Part shown: piece after piece, positions 23,725 to 37,400 of the stretch
Layout of the letters: every line of letters starts with the position of its first letter
Position numbering within the stretch: the first letter of the stretch is position 1
Origin: Larus michahellis
Lineage: Eukaryota; Chordata; Aves; Charadriiformes; Laridae
Length of the DNA stretch: 64,000 bases
Direction of reading: 5' to 3'
Assembly: GCF_964199755.1 (NCBI RefSeq)
Contig: NC_133918.1
Span: forward strand, 1,798,001-1,862,000
Notes under the pieces: model-generated
Seen by the model: only the letters and a program-made list of their open reading frames with translations
Databases searched by the model: none
Told to the model about the DNA's origin: nothing
Translations under genes and position numbers: made by a program

Positions 23725-25534
23725 TTGTAGCACGAGTTTCCTCTTGACACTTGAAGGAACGCCACCCAGGTTCCAAGGTTTGCTGCTATTCCGTCTGTTT
23801 GCGGGATAACTGCTTCTCACCCGTCAGCTTGAGGGGGATCCTCCTGGGACGTGGCCTCAGCAGGACGTCGGGTATCGGACCCTCTCTGAGCTTCTAAGCC
23901 GGGAAGCCGTACGCAGGCAGCTCACTGAATTTTGTGGCTCTGGCCCGCTCTCATCACCCTGGTGTTGCTACGTGCCTGGGTTATCTGCGACTCCCACGGT
24001 CTTTCCAGTGCTTCAGCGATCGGTATTGCCTTTCAAGTTGTTTCTCAAGATATTTCTTGGCCTGTTTATTCCATGTTCACCTTAATGTGATGAAGTCATG
24101 GACCCTTTCCACTTTCCTTGTTCAGACACGACTTCAGCTGTTTGAAGCAAGCCTTGCTGTCTCTTAGGGACGCCCTCACCTGCAGACACTGTGTCTGTTG
24201 TACACGCGCAAAGGCAAAAAGCAATGGTTTTCAAAGTGTAGCCATCCAAGTAAAAGTTCCCTTGGCCGTACGTGTCTAAACGAAAAAACGTGGTGGAGGC
24301 ACGTCTCTGATGTCTGCCGAGCGTGGGCAAGGGGAATGGAACAACTGCGCCAAACTGTTCCTACAACGAGATCCAAACCAGCAGCAGATGTCCACGTCTC
24401 CTGGCATCAGCAGATTCGCGTCAGTCATAATTTTGGGCCAGGACGGCCAGACGCCAGCCTGGGAGCCGTGCTTGGCCAGTCCTCGACTCACCCACCACCC
24501 GGCAGCCTGGGAGCACCAGTAACCGTTCTTTTTCTTGTAGCTCACCTGGAGCTGGACACCTCATCTCCCACAGCTGCTTGATAACGTCGTGTGATGTACG
24601 CGCTGCGTGACGCACGCCCCCCCCGTGCACACGGAGGGGAAAGGTACAGGGGAAACAGATTCAGACCGTGCTGCGGCGCCCAGTGCTCCGTCCGCTCTCC
24701 TGGGTTTGCCGGCAGGCAAGTGACAGTCTCGCCGCAGGTTTGCTACAAGAGCTTCTCTAAGCTGGGGGCTGTGATGGTCCCAGCACGGAGGAGGTGGAAG
24801 GAGTTGATACACTACATTCCCAAATGCCATCCCAGCGTTCACAAGCTTCGAACACTGGAGCAGCCGTAAAGTGAGAAGGCGGAGCAACGTGGGGAGGAAG
24901 ATGATTATATACAGAGCTTCTTTAAGCCTGAGCAAGTTGATGGCAAGGAAACAACTTGTGTTGTTGATCTGCCCCAGTGACTCACCGCTGCCACACTGGG
25001 CTCCTCAGCTAAAAGCAGCACTCAGTGGTTCTTAATCAAGGCCAACAGCTCTCCCGAATCTGTGATGAATCCTTTCACAAGAACCCGATTTGCCTCCTAA
25101 TAATCTTATCTCAATCTTCAGGGGGACAGCACAGCCCTGAGGCTAAAATTCAGCAGGCATCAACATAGGGCTGCAATGGCTCCACAGCGCATTGTGCAGT
25201 CTCGGGGAAGCGTTCTGCTCCGCACGCGAGCGGTGCAGTGATTTTACAGCAGGGCTCTTCCCCAGCCTTCTAGATCCTCATGAAAAACAAGGACCGATAT
25301 TAGTTTCTCACCTCCTGTCCTTGCAAGTCCAAAGCACCTCCCCAGTGCCGCAGTCCTGGACTTGCCCCTGCCTTGGCAGTACCAAGTAACATGGCCCGTC
25401 CCTAGGGGTGCCCCAAAGTGTCCCTTGTTTCAGGGCCAAAAGCAGTTTTATCTGGTAGGAGACAAATCAGGCAGCTGCAATTCTCTACTGGCATGGCCCA
25501 GCATGGCTGCATGGCCAGCACACCCCCTGCCCCA

Positions 25535-26252
25535 GGACGGGTTGGGGCTGACCTGCTGGAGAGCAGCTCTGTGGAAAGACATCTGGGAGTCCTGGGGGAC
25601 AACAGGGTGACCATGAGCCAGCGATGGGCCCTTGTGGCCAAGAAGGCCAGTGGCATCCTGGGGGGCATCAAGAAGAGCGTGGGCAGCAGGTGGAGGGAGG
25701 TCATCCTCCCCCTCTGCTCTGCCCTGGGGAGGCCGCATCTGGAGCGCTGGGTCCAGTTCTGGGCTCCCCGGTTCCAGAAGGACAGGGAACTGCTGGAGAG
25801 GGGACAGCAAAGGGCTGCCAAGATGCTGAGGGGACTGGAACACCTCTCTGATGAGGAAAGGCTGAGGGATTGGGGTCTCTTCAGTCTGGAAAAAAGACGA
25901 CTGAGGGGGGACTTTATCAACGCTTATAAATACTGAAAGGGGGGGTGTCAGGAGGATGGGGCCAGGCTCTTCTCAGTGGTGCCCGGGGACAGGACAAGGG
26001 GTAACGGGCACAAACTTGACCATGGGAAGTTCCATGTCAACATGAGGAGGATTTTCTTTGCTGTGAGGGTGGCAGAGCCCTGGCACAGGCTGCCCAGAGA
26101 GGTGGGGGAGTCTCCGTCTCTGGAGACATTGCAACCCCGCCTGGACGCGTTCCTGTGCCACCTGCTGTGGGTGACCCTGCTGTGGCCGGGGGTTGGAGGA
26201 GATGATCTCCAGAGGTCCCTGCCAACCCCGACGTTCTGTGATTCTGTGATGT
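25535..26252 (+). mobile_element. CR1 LINE, 3' 0.7 kb
   Basis: Sense CR1 from the end of ORF2 (LLESSSVERHLGVLGDNRV, then ALVAKKASGILGGIKKSV) to the tail 'attctgtgattctgtgatg'. It is close to an inverted copy of the element at 54772-55388, so both belong to one subfamily. Confidence 0.93.
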
Positions 26253-28020
26253 CCTGGGTATGCAATATCCGCTCTGCGCGTGCTGCATGTGTATCCACCT
26301 CGGCAATGGCTCCAGGCATGGCGCCCTCATCACGCCTTCACCCATCAGGCAGAACCTCCCAGGTTACCTCCTGCTAGTTAAAGAAGCAGAAAAGAGCCCA
26401 GACAATCAAACCTTTCAAAAGTAATTTATAAAGAATATTTATATTCAGTAGTACAAAATGATATATAACCATCTCTCCTGAACACATCACCTGCAGAGGA
26501 GTGGCAAGATTGTAGACTCAGATTAAAGACACACGACAGTACACAGAACACGTACTTTGAACTTCAAATTAGCTCAAGGTTTCAGAGACAAATTATCTTC
26601 AGCAAATATGAATTTAAATGACAGTGCAGAAACACATGCTCTCCTCCCAGAGCATGTCACTGCCCTGGAATCACCCATGCTGGAACCACTTTTTCCCCTC
26701 TGGAATCATCCAATGTATTTTGGCCGAAACCTAAGATGAGCACATACAAGTTCAGATCAAAGCGCTCTCAGTCACATCTCAGGTGAACTGAGTGGATTGC
26801 TGAAAACCCTCTTGTCCTTCTATGCTGTCACTTGCCTTTTAATTTTAAAGATGTGCACAACCTCCTCAAAGCAGGCATTTCCTTGGTCCATGTCCCCCCC
26901 AGTTAGCGCTGGCCCTTACTGGGCACATACAGGGAAGAGTTTGCATGGCCTTGGCAGTCTATGTCCCCGCACTCATTACAGTGGCTCTGTTAATACTTTG
27001 GTTTCACAGGTTAATTGATCTATAAAACAGAAACTCACATCATACTAATTTAAGTCATTTAAGGGATTACAGAATCCGAAGTCTCAGACTACACAGTATA
27101 TAAGATATAGGACATCTAAGTTGAATCAGAACTGCATCATGACTTCATGGACTACTGCTTTAAGCCTGCTGCTCTTGATACGTCTAGGCAAAGGCCCTAA
27201 AGTTAGAAGGCCGCATTAAAGCATTATTCCATAAGGTTCAGCAGATCTTTTCCGGATCCTTTTTCCTCTGAGGACAGGGGAATTCCCTTCTTACCGCAAG
27301 CTGACTCTGTAAACGTTTCGCACTGTGCCAATCATCACACTTGGTGAAAACATGAACACTTAACCAGCGTTGTCTTCTAGACTATCTAGTTTATTTTAAT
27401 CTCCCTTCTTCTGACTGCGCTTCCTCCCAAGACAGGTTTAAAGGATTACCTGACAGTTGAGACACAGCTGCCTGGATTTTCCAGCTCTTCCAACTGCGAT
27501 TTGGGTGGGTACTCCCTCCAACCTGGGCTTTGGAGTTCCCACCTTTGTGGCAATAATGCTGACAACAGCAGGGCCCGAGATCCGTACCATTACAAAACTG
27601 GTCATAGGGCACAGAGCAGCATTCCCTTCGAGAAGAAGACGTTTTCTCTGATGTCTTTGCAAAGCTATCATCCCACTATGTTGAGTTTTACCTTTTCTGA
27701 GTGCGTATGGGGCACCTGTCTTCTCGAAAAAGGTGTCCCCGTATTAAGATTCAGAGTCTCACACTTCCTCGTTAGCCATAATCACTAGTGGCAAGGGGCC
27801 AGGGCCTCCAGAGGCTGATCAAAGCTAAACAGATTCCTACCAAGCAACATTAGGTGGTTAAGACTTGACATTGCCAGAGTTTACCCACCTTTTTTTTTTT
27901 TTTTTTGTTAAGTATTTTTCAAGATTAACACATTTAACAACAACTATGGTACAGTCTAATAAAAGGCAAACCACTTTGATCCCTTTCTATCTGCTTCACG
28001 GCTACCACCTATCGTAAGCT

Positions 28021-28026
28021 TTTATT
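28021..28026 (-). promoter_or_regulatory. Candidate poly(A) signal of CERS4 (copy B)
   Basis: AATAAA on the minus strand (TTTATT on plus), 185 bases beyond the stop at 28211. It would give a short 3' UTR. More distal signals toward 26400 cannot be excluded. Confidence 0.45.
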
Positions 28027-28210
28027 GAAGAATGACCAAAAAAACCTCCTTCAAATATCACTGACTATAAATACTTGTGTTTACGGGAAGCAGGGATTCA
28101 GCTATGACACTGCAATCACACTCCGTATTATCTACACGGTGAGCAAAAGTGTTTCTCAAGACGGTGCACTGGATTCGTGAAAGACCCGATCGGAAGCGCG
28201 TGAGCAGTAG

Positions 28211-28402
28211 CTATCTTTCCTTGACGTGGCCGTTGGTGAGATGGGTTCTGTTGTTCAGTGGCTCAGACCCATTCCGCTGGATATAGCTGTTGCTTGTGAC
28301 GTTGCTGAAATATGCGATCCCGTTTTTCTCCTTTTCCCTGATCTTTTCTCTTTCTTCATCCTTGTCGCTTTCTTCCGTGTCACTTCTCATGTCCTTTTCC
28401 AT
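28211..28402 (-). CDS. CERS4 exon 10 (cytosolic tail)
   Basis: Acceptor TCTGTAG, then [20 protein letters not shown], a charged run rich in Glu and Lys, a neutral Asn/Ser-rich part and the ending LTNGHVKER before TAG. 63 residues. Acidic Ser/Thr-rich text around SDTEESD fits the casein kinase 2 type phosphorylation known for CERS tails. Confidence 0.92.
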   Translation of the reverse strand: MEKDMRSDTEESDKDEEREKIREKEKNGIAYFSNVTSNSYIQRNGSEPLNNRTHLTNGHVKER

Positions 28403-31400
28403 CTACAGAGATATGTGAATGAGAAGCAACACAAGCACAGAGGTCTGCACAAGAAGCAGTGCTAGCTGAGCCCGAACTTCATCTGCTACTTCCGACACCC
28501 GCCTTTGGCACCCAGTTCTACCGGGTCCTTTCAGCTTTGGAAACGGATTCTCTCCATCTCTCTATTCCAGTCCCAGTGGAATCCTAGCTGTGATCCTGAT
28601 AAACATCAGGAATTGCTGCACAGGTTTAGAAGCAGCATCGACCACAGACACCCAGGACTGATGGTGACCACGTAAGACTGAGGAGACCCACCCTGCTGCT
28701 TTTGGCATCAGCATGTGGAAGAAGGATGGGGGGAGGCAGTTAATGAAGCCCTTTTACATTTTCCAAAAGGGACAAGGAGACAGTTTGTGACCACGCTTGG
28801 CCTGGGTGGCCGTAGGTTGGGCACACTGCGTTGGACAGGTTGAAAGCACGTGCTTTCAAACAAACCAATAGCTCAACACAAAGGCACTCTACTCTGATTA
28901 CATTCGGTTTCACGTGCACGTTTTTCCTCTTGCTATTAACCGAGAGATCTGCAATCCACTTTTGTAAATATTTAATTCATTGCCTTAAAAGGAAGACAAA
29001 GAAGAAACAACGTGATAAAATGACAGGTTAGAAGAGCAGCCTATCGCTCGCTGGCTTCCCAAGCTGTTTCTACGCTGCAATACAAGACACCAAAACTGGG
29101 GACAAATTCACGGTGTCGCAGTCCTTGTTGGACAGAGTGCTCTGAAGGAAAGCAGCACACCTCTTCCGTGACCCGGGCTTTGGAAACCGCTCAGGAGCGT
29201 GTCAGCTGCTGCACGGTCACCTGTAGTCTCCATTTACTCTGTTCTTCTGGGGATGCCTCTTGGATCATATTAAAAAGTCCATTTGGTCTGATGCTCTTTC
29301 TAGAGATGACTACACCCGAATGCAGAGAGGATTCGTAACAACCTGAACTTGCACTGAATTCAAACTGCCTCCAAGGACACTGCATGTAGGAGACGCTATC
29401 TGATGTCAACAACCCGCACCTCACGTCATCTAGAACTGGCAGTTCAGGAACTATGCAGGAGTCTTGATCTGCAGCATAAGGACAAATACTATCAATATTC
29501 CTAATTTTATCCATTCCTGGCCATAGAATGGGGCTGAGGCCTTAAACTTATCAAGATTCACAAAGGAATTTACAGCTGCATGAATTACAAGAAGGTATCT
29601 CAGGTTGCCTGTATGAGGGAATGAAACTGGTACTTCAGGATCTAGGCCGAGGTCTAATTACTGGGGATTAGCGCACGCCACGTGAGAAGGTGGTGCAGAT
29701 AATCCTGTAGCCAGAGCGGAAAACTGTAGCCAGATCGGAAAGGCCCCATGAGAAGAATGTGAGCTTCTGATGGGAGCGAGAATTTCACGGCTCTCAAAAA
29801 GGGGAGAAAGTCCTGTATTCTGGCTGATACTGCTTTGGGCTGTATCATCATTGAATATCATCATTGAAACAGATCTGTTCAGGATGGTTTGTCTTTGCTA
29901 TTCACTGCTCAACGCGGAAAGCTCTCAAATACACTTCTGCATCGAACGTGGCAGATGATGATTTTTAGATAAAATAGGAAAAATTCTGGATATGCGTCAG
30001 TATTTTTCTCCCCGATGGTTCATTTCTTTCTAATAAGGCAATTTATTACCTCATCGTTTTACACTGTAATAACTGCAATAGTAATACAGCCCACACCAGA
30101 ATTAGGAAAACAATAAAAGGGCGTCTTCAGCTGTGCCTTCATTTTCTGCTCTGGGAAGTTTCTGTTTCCTAATTTGCAAGTAATTTGCCCTGTGCTACCT
30201 TAAGGGAAGGCAGATAAAGAAAACGGGGACAATATGGATGAAGATGAGCCTTTAATGCTTGTTCTCCGTTCCCGTAAGACAGAATTCCCCAGTTGGATAC
30301 TAATAAAATAATTCATCCTGGGCTATGAGGTCAACTCCCACAAGGCACTGACTTGTTACTGCTGGACTGTGTCCTTGTCATGTGGCCAATCTAATGCCAT
30401 TAGCTCACGCCTTTGATTTCGGGAAGAATTTCATGCTGAGCAGCAGTTTGGTCTCACAGCAAATCCTGCAGGCTACAGTCCGAAAGAGCGCGATGCATTT
30501 CACTTAAGTTTACACAGCTGCATCTCAGACACTCACCTAGGCGTGCTCTACGAGGGACGGATGAACAGCACTACCTGGGTGCAATCGTGAACGGATTACG
30601 CTTTGGACACGCCCGTTCACCTCTACTGCCACGAGAAGAGTCCCGACAGCTAGTTTAGACAGAAGTATCTACTCTGTAGACATCTACAGCAATATAAGAC
30701 AAGCCACATGAAACACGTATTAATGATGTGGACGATGGGGCAGAGCGTACCCTAAGCAAATTTGCTGAAGACACAAAACCGGGAGGAGTAACTGATACGC
30801 CAGAGGATTGTGCTGCCACCCAGAGAGACCTGGGCAGGCTGGAGAATGGGGCTGACAGGAACCTCGTGAAATCCAGCAAGGGGAAGTGTGAAGTCCTGCA
30901 CCTGGGGAGGAACATCCCCAGGTACCGGTACACGCCAGGGGCCAACCAGCTTTTCTAAGAAAAACCTGGAGGTCCTGTGAGTTGAACATGAGCCAGCAAT
31001 GTGCCCTTGCCCCTCCTGGCCTGCGTTAGGAGGAGTGTTGCCAGCAGGTCGATGGAGGTGATCCTTCCCCTCTGCTCAGAGGCCACACCTGGAGTGCTGT
31101 GTCCAGTTCTGGGCCCCTCAGTACAAGAGAGACATGGACACACTGGAGAGTCCAAGGAAGGGACACAGAGATGAAGAAGGGGCTGGAGCATCTCTCATGA
31201 GGACGGGCTGAGAGAGCTGGGACTGTTCAGCCTGGAGGAGAGAAGGCTCGGCAGGATCTTATGAACACATACCTCAAGGAAAGGTGTAAAGAAGACGGAA
31301 CCAGGCTCTTCTCAGTAGTGTACAGTGACAGGACAAGAGGCAATGGGCACTGACTGAAACATGAGTCTCCCTCTGAACATCAGGAAACATTTTTTTACTG

Positions 31401-34400
31401 AGAGGGTGCCCAGAGAGGTTGTGGAGCCTCTGTTCTTGGAGATAGTCAAAAGCTGTCTGGACACGGTCCTGGGCAATCGACTCTAGGTGACCTTTCTAAA
31501 GCCAGGGAAGGGTACTCTAGAGGTACCTTCCAACCTCAGCCCTTCTGTGGTTCTGTGATCTCAGTAACGCTGTAATTAAAAATACTGTACTATAAGGGAA
31601 GCGCGTTTCCATTGGCCTCACCAATCATGACAACTTTCTCTGCATTGATTTCTTAGTTCTGTTACAAATGTAAATCATACTGTACCAAGTGCAGGACAAG
31701 GGGCGATGGTTTAAACTGGAGCAGGGCAGGGTTAGATTAGCCATTAGGAAGAAGTTCTTTACACTGAGGGTGGTGAGACACTGGCCCAGGTTGCCCAGAG
31801 AGGGGGTGGAGGCCCCATCCCTGGAGACATTCAAGGCCAGGCTGGATGAGGCTCTGAGCAACCTGATCTAGTTCAAGCTGTCCCTGCTCACTGCAGGGGG
31901 TTGGACTAGGTGGCCTTTAGAGGTCCCTTCCGACCCAACACATTCTATGATTCTATGATCCTTACTCAAATGTCACTGGCTTTGTTCATGGAAATCTCCC
32001 CTGGAGTCCAATCCACATTTTTGTTGAATACAAGCATCAGAAGTGGACCCAATATTGTAGTGGCTCATAAAAATTTTACTTTTTTGGGGTCAATTTTCAC
32101 TAATAGTATTGAATGTTCCATTCACCTCACCGTTAGGAATGCACATGTATAATTTCACTAGAGCAAGAAGAAATCCATCCCAGATGAACCCCTGTGCTCC
32201 CAGAGCACCCTAGATGGGCCCTCCCTCCCCATGTGATGTACAGGGGACTACAAATCGATTCATACCGTGCCCTGGAGGATGAACTTGTAAACCATGTGAA
32301 TAATTAGGCAGGACCAGAAGACATGGAGCAGCTGCAGAATTATCAGGAGAGCATTCATGAAGTAGTATCCAAAGAAGGGTTGGAATATCTCCATGGAGTA
32401 ATAGTAGGTGTTATAGAGCACTCTGCAAAGAGAGAGGGAATTGCAGTGGAGGGAAATAGTGTTATTAGTAGGGCCATAATTAAGCCCCAGAAAGCTCTAG
32501 TCACAGAGGAAGTTTCAGGTCAGTCACCTTCTTCTTATATATAACACGTGGGCCAAGTCTCAGCTCGCCACCAGAAACAAGCAGGGTAGAGCCATAGGCC
32601 AAGTACTCCTCCTCTGCAGTGTACTTCAGGAATTTAAGACTACTCTACGAACTCCAGACCACCCCAGTTTACCCCAAGGCAGGTGCAACAGCCACGTGGC
32701 ACTGTAGCCTGTGCAAAGGGCAGTGACATACGCTCAAGGACTGAAAAGCAAAGGCTGCAGCAAAAGACTCAGCACCCAGCTGAATTGTCCTGTCTCCCAG
32801 GAGGCAGCTTTTCCACTACCCTCGACTGCAGCAGACTCACGTGTAGGGGAAAATGACCAGGCGGCTGATGAGGAAAACAGCTGTGAAGATCATAAAGAGG
32901 ATGTCACAAGTTTTTTTCCACTTCATGTAATTGAATATCTTAGTTGGCTGGAAGGAGAAAGAACAATAAAACAGCAGGCCAAGACCGTGCATCTGCACAT
33001 GCTCCAGATGAGCCAGATACGATACAGTCTACATGCAGGTAACCATGCCTCTTCCCTGCTCTCTGCAGGGCACCCTAGGCTGCGTCAGGAGATCAGCACT
33101 GAGTTACCTGCGAAAAACCGTAATGCCTGGCCCATACTTTGCTAGATCAAAAGACACCCTTTGGCTAAAGAGCACCATTGCTAACTAGGCTTTCCCTGTC
33201 ACGTCACTTGCGGAGCTCACCTCTAGGAAGCAATCAGAAGCATCGTGAATAACCATCACCAGCGTCCCAATGCGGATGTAATTGGCACAGTACGAGAAAC
33301 TGATCAGGAAGATGGTTGCAGCATGATGGACTATCTGCTCCTTGAAGTCCTGATGAGAAAGGGGACAGCAGAGAACAAAATAATACACAATGCACCTTCC
33401 GGCCCGGTGAAAGCATGCCTCCTGCAGGTAGCAATGAAATCTCTCTACCCAATGACTAAGAAACCTCCCACCATAAGGGAGCACGTAACTCTTCTACCAA
33501 ACACGTTCTAGAAATGTAGGCGACCAAGTAACACAGGAACCAAGAGTTTGTGGTGTAAACTGAGGATCTCACAACAAAGGACACTCTCTCCCTCCACCAA
33601 TAATGGTCCGATGACGGTGCAAATCAGAAGACGGAATAAGAGCCAATGATTCAGCACAGACAAACTCAACATAAAGAAAGCTTGTTTTCCGTCACATGGC
33701 AGTGCCCATATCCATCTCTGCTCTGTACCCCTGTGCATGCCTCCCTGTTGGCGCAATCACCTCATACCCCCAGGCTCGCTGATGGAGACTCACGACCACC
33801 CTTTACCTATACGGATACATTCGCAGCCTCAGTGCACACGTATGCCCATGTAATCATGCAGCACCCTCTCTGTAGGGGCACTGGCACCTGGGAACAGACG
33901 CAGCTTAACTGGCAGAGAATCATCTCTTCTGTCTCTACAATCAGTGCGTCCTAGAAGAGTCCCAGAAGAGCAATTTTTAATTTAATTTGGATTTTAAGTT
34001 TGGATTGAGAACTCCGCAGTAGTTTGCACCTTTCTATGTCAAGATTTATGTTCTCCGCTTCCCAGAGGAGAGGGAAGTTAGTCACTGGGAATGGAAATTC
34101 CTGGGAATGAGCAAGGACAGAGTCTCCCAAAACCTCAGACTAGCACTATACACGTGGTCCTGGTGATCACTCTCCTGAGTGTTCAGCTGGGGCCCTGTTT
34201 GTGCTTGATTCTTCCCCGAGGCTGCCACTCACCTTCCTCTTCACATCAAAGGGGAGGGTGAAGACCAGTGACCAGTAGAAGGAGAGCTCCAGCAGGTAGT
34301 ACCAGAAGAGGGAGGGCAGGAGGGGCTGGGAGAGAGGGAGAGACAGCAAAATATCCATCAGGTAAAGCAGAGCAAGTGTGAAAGTGAAGACTCTTTCCTA

Positions 34401-37400
34401 GGTAAAAGAGCATTATCAGACATTCAAATCAACAAAACTGGTTCTTGCAGCTTCAGGGGGAAATACCTGAAGTGAATAACGTGCTTACTTACTAAATGCC
34501 ATCTGTGCTGAGGCAAAAGCAAATAGCAGGGGAAATTCCACTTTGCTGCACCACGTAGAACATTCAGGGAACCACCAGGAAGATTCTGAATATTTTTAGG
34601 GTTTCTTCAGCACTGGGCAGATTCCCGAGCACTCCATACAGAGCTTTAAAAACTATGTAAACCATCTCACTATGGCGAAATAGGTAAGGAGTAGCAGAAT
34701 AAATCATTCCCTTTTAAGGATACAAGGAGATACTTCAGACACCTTGTACTCTATCACAGATTTTTCAGTTTAATCAAACTAATGGGAAGAAAGTGCAATC
34801 CCAGCGGGAACAGTAATCTGCATTCTTCTGGGTAACTTTTCCGGGGTTTTACAGATGGAAAACTAAAAGCTTAGACCCACTTAGCAAAGATGTGTGCTAT
34901 TTAACAAGTAATTTTCTGCTGTTAAACCTGAACCTATTTGATAAAAAAAAATTACTATGACTAAAGGAGCTTTGCAACTGGCATTTCCAAAGAATCATGG
35001 AGTATGGTGCTCCTGAGCACCAATATCTTTGTGCTTTCTCTACCCAAATTGTTGATTTATGGCCTTCATAGATTTTTGTTTTCCTTTGTAGCACCAGTGA
35101 CTGGCCACAAGAGGAAGCACGGCTGGATGCACAGGTGCTAGCGGGGAAGGGGACGTTAACATCTCCCAGGCTGTATGTGCTGTGCACACCCTGGAGGTTA
35201 TCCGAACAGGAGCTCTGGATCAGAAGAGATTTTTTTTTCCCCCCAAAGATAAGACTATTTGGGAGAATTCACGTTTCTTTTGTCATTGTCTGTAGCACAG
35301 GCCACGGTCTGTTTAGTAGAAATTGTATTTCATAGAATCACAGACTGGTTTGGGTGGGAAGGGACCTTAAAGCCCACCCAGTGCCACCCCCTGCCCTGGG
35401 CAGGGACACCTCCCACCAGCCCAGGTTGCTCCAAGCCCCGGCCAACCTGGCCTTGAACCCCTCCAGGGATGGGGCAGCCACAGCTTCTCTGGGCAACCTG
35501 GGCCAGGGGCCCACCACCCTCACAGCAAACAATTTCTGCCTCACATCTCATCTCAATCTCCCCTCTTCCAGTTTCAAACCACTACCCTTGTCCTATCACT
35601 ACACTCCCTCATAAACAGCCCCTCCCCATCCTTCCTGGAGCCCCCTTTAGGGACTGGAAGGGGCTCCAAGGTCTCCCCGGAGCCTTCTCAGCTCTGTCAG
35701 CCTGTCCTCACAGCAGAGGGTCTTCAGCCCTCCCAGCATCTCTGTGGCCCTCCGCTGGACCCATTCCAGCAGGTCCACGTCCTTCTTATGTTGCGGACTC
35801 CAAAACTGGACACAGTACTCCAGGCGGGGTCTCACGAGAGCAGAATCCCCTCTCGCCCTGCTGGCCATGCTTCTTTTGATGCAGCCCGGGATGAGGTTGG
35901 TTTTCTGTGCTGCGAGTGCACGTTGCCGGCTCATGCTGAGTTTCTCATCCACCAACACCCCCAGTCCTTCTCCTCAGGGCTGCTCTCCAGCACGCCGACC
36001 GTGACACACAGCTTGGTGTCATCGGCAAACTTGCTGAGGGTGCACTCAATCCCGCTCTCCATGTTGCCGACAAAGATGTTAAACAGCACTGGTGCCAGCA
36101 CTGACCCCTGAGGAACGCCACTCGTCACTGTGCAGCGTACATTGTAAAACTAAGAGAGCATCTCCTGAACCTAATGGGAATGATGATGTATTGCTACTGC
36201 TGACACTGCCAGTTCTACTGGGAAACAAACTCCCTGGGGAGCACTGTGGACATGATTCTTCAGTAGGGCTGGAAGTACACAGCATTCAGAGAATGCCCTC
36301 TGCTTTACAAACTCTGCACTGAAGTCTTCTCTGCTTCTCCTCAGGCAACATGTCTTTCTCTGGCCTCAGCTTCCTCTACAAACTAAACAACCTTAGGGCA
36401 TTCCCATTTTTCAGTTTCTTGGTTCACCTGGTCAGAGCTCTCACTTTTCCTTTATTTCTCCAGGCTCCTCCTGCTTGCCCAACTCATAGAATCCTAGAAT
36501 GTGTTGGGTTGGAAGGGACCTCTAACGGCCACCTAGTCCAACCCCCTGCACTGAGCAGGGACACCTTCAACTAGATCAGGTCGCTCAGAGCCTCATCCAG
36601 CCTGGCCTTGAACGTCTCCAGGGATGGGGTCTCCTCATCCTCTATTGTGTTTAGATTACACCAGATACAAAGATGTTCTCCCTTGACAAGGATCTGGCTT
36701 TGAATTCTTAGGGCTTGTGAGTCTGAATTTAATTCAGCGGCCTCTCTTTTGTCACTAATATAACCTGATTTTCAAAAGATACCGAAAGGCAATACACGAT
36801 TTATAACACCAATTTTCCCTCACCTGTTGTGGATATCCTGTCCAGCACTCTCTGTGGTCCCAAAACCAAGGCTTCTGGAAAGAAAATGCAACATGAATGT
36901 GAGAACGACAGAGCAATTCTTCTCTTATCAACTCTCTAACTCCTTTAGTTTGTTACTACCACAGACCTTGTTGTGTTTTATTACAAGCAGAGCTGGTTGC
37001 ACTGTCTGGAATTCAGTTGCCAAGAGATTTCCACTACAAGAACCTGCAGTTGCTTGCAATATTGACAATTTGTGGCTACTGTGCTGAAATTTCACATGCC
37101 GTTTAACCCAATTCCAAATAAAATAGCTCAGGAAGATTTCTACCAACTTACTGCAGCCTTCTACACGTTTGGGGTGGTGGTGGTGGTTATGTTTTGAATA
37201 TATTACAATATTCTTACAACTATTTCATTAAGAATCTCTGTGGTTTGGACAATGACACTTAAAAAAGGTACAAAGGCTGAAAACTTGTGTGTCAGGAACA
37301 TGTCTGTTCCTCTAACGGTGAGGATCATCCTGCATTCTGTTAAGTAATTAACCTCTGAAAAGATCCTCCTACTTTGTTCACGCTTCATATAAAATTGGTA

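Larger units (their letters stand above)
22149..28020. other. Spacer between the two ceramide synthase genes
   Basis: Apart from two CR1 elements I see no exon or RNA gene. It should contain the promoter and untranslated first exon of copy A, but I could not place them. No TATA box or CpG cluster stands out clearly. Confidence 0.4.
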
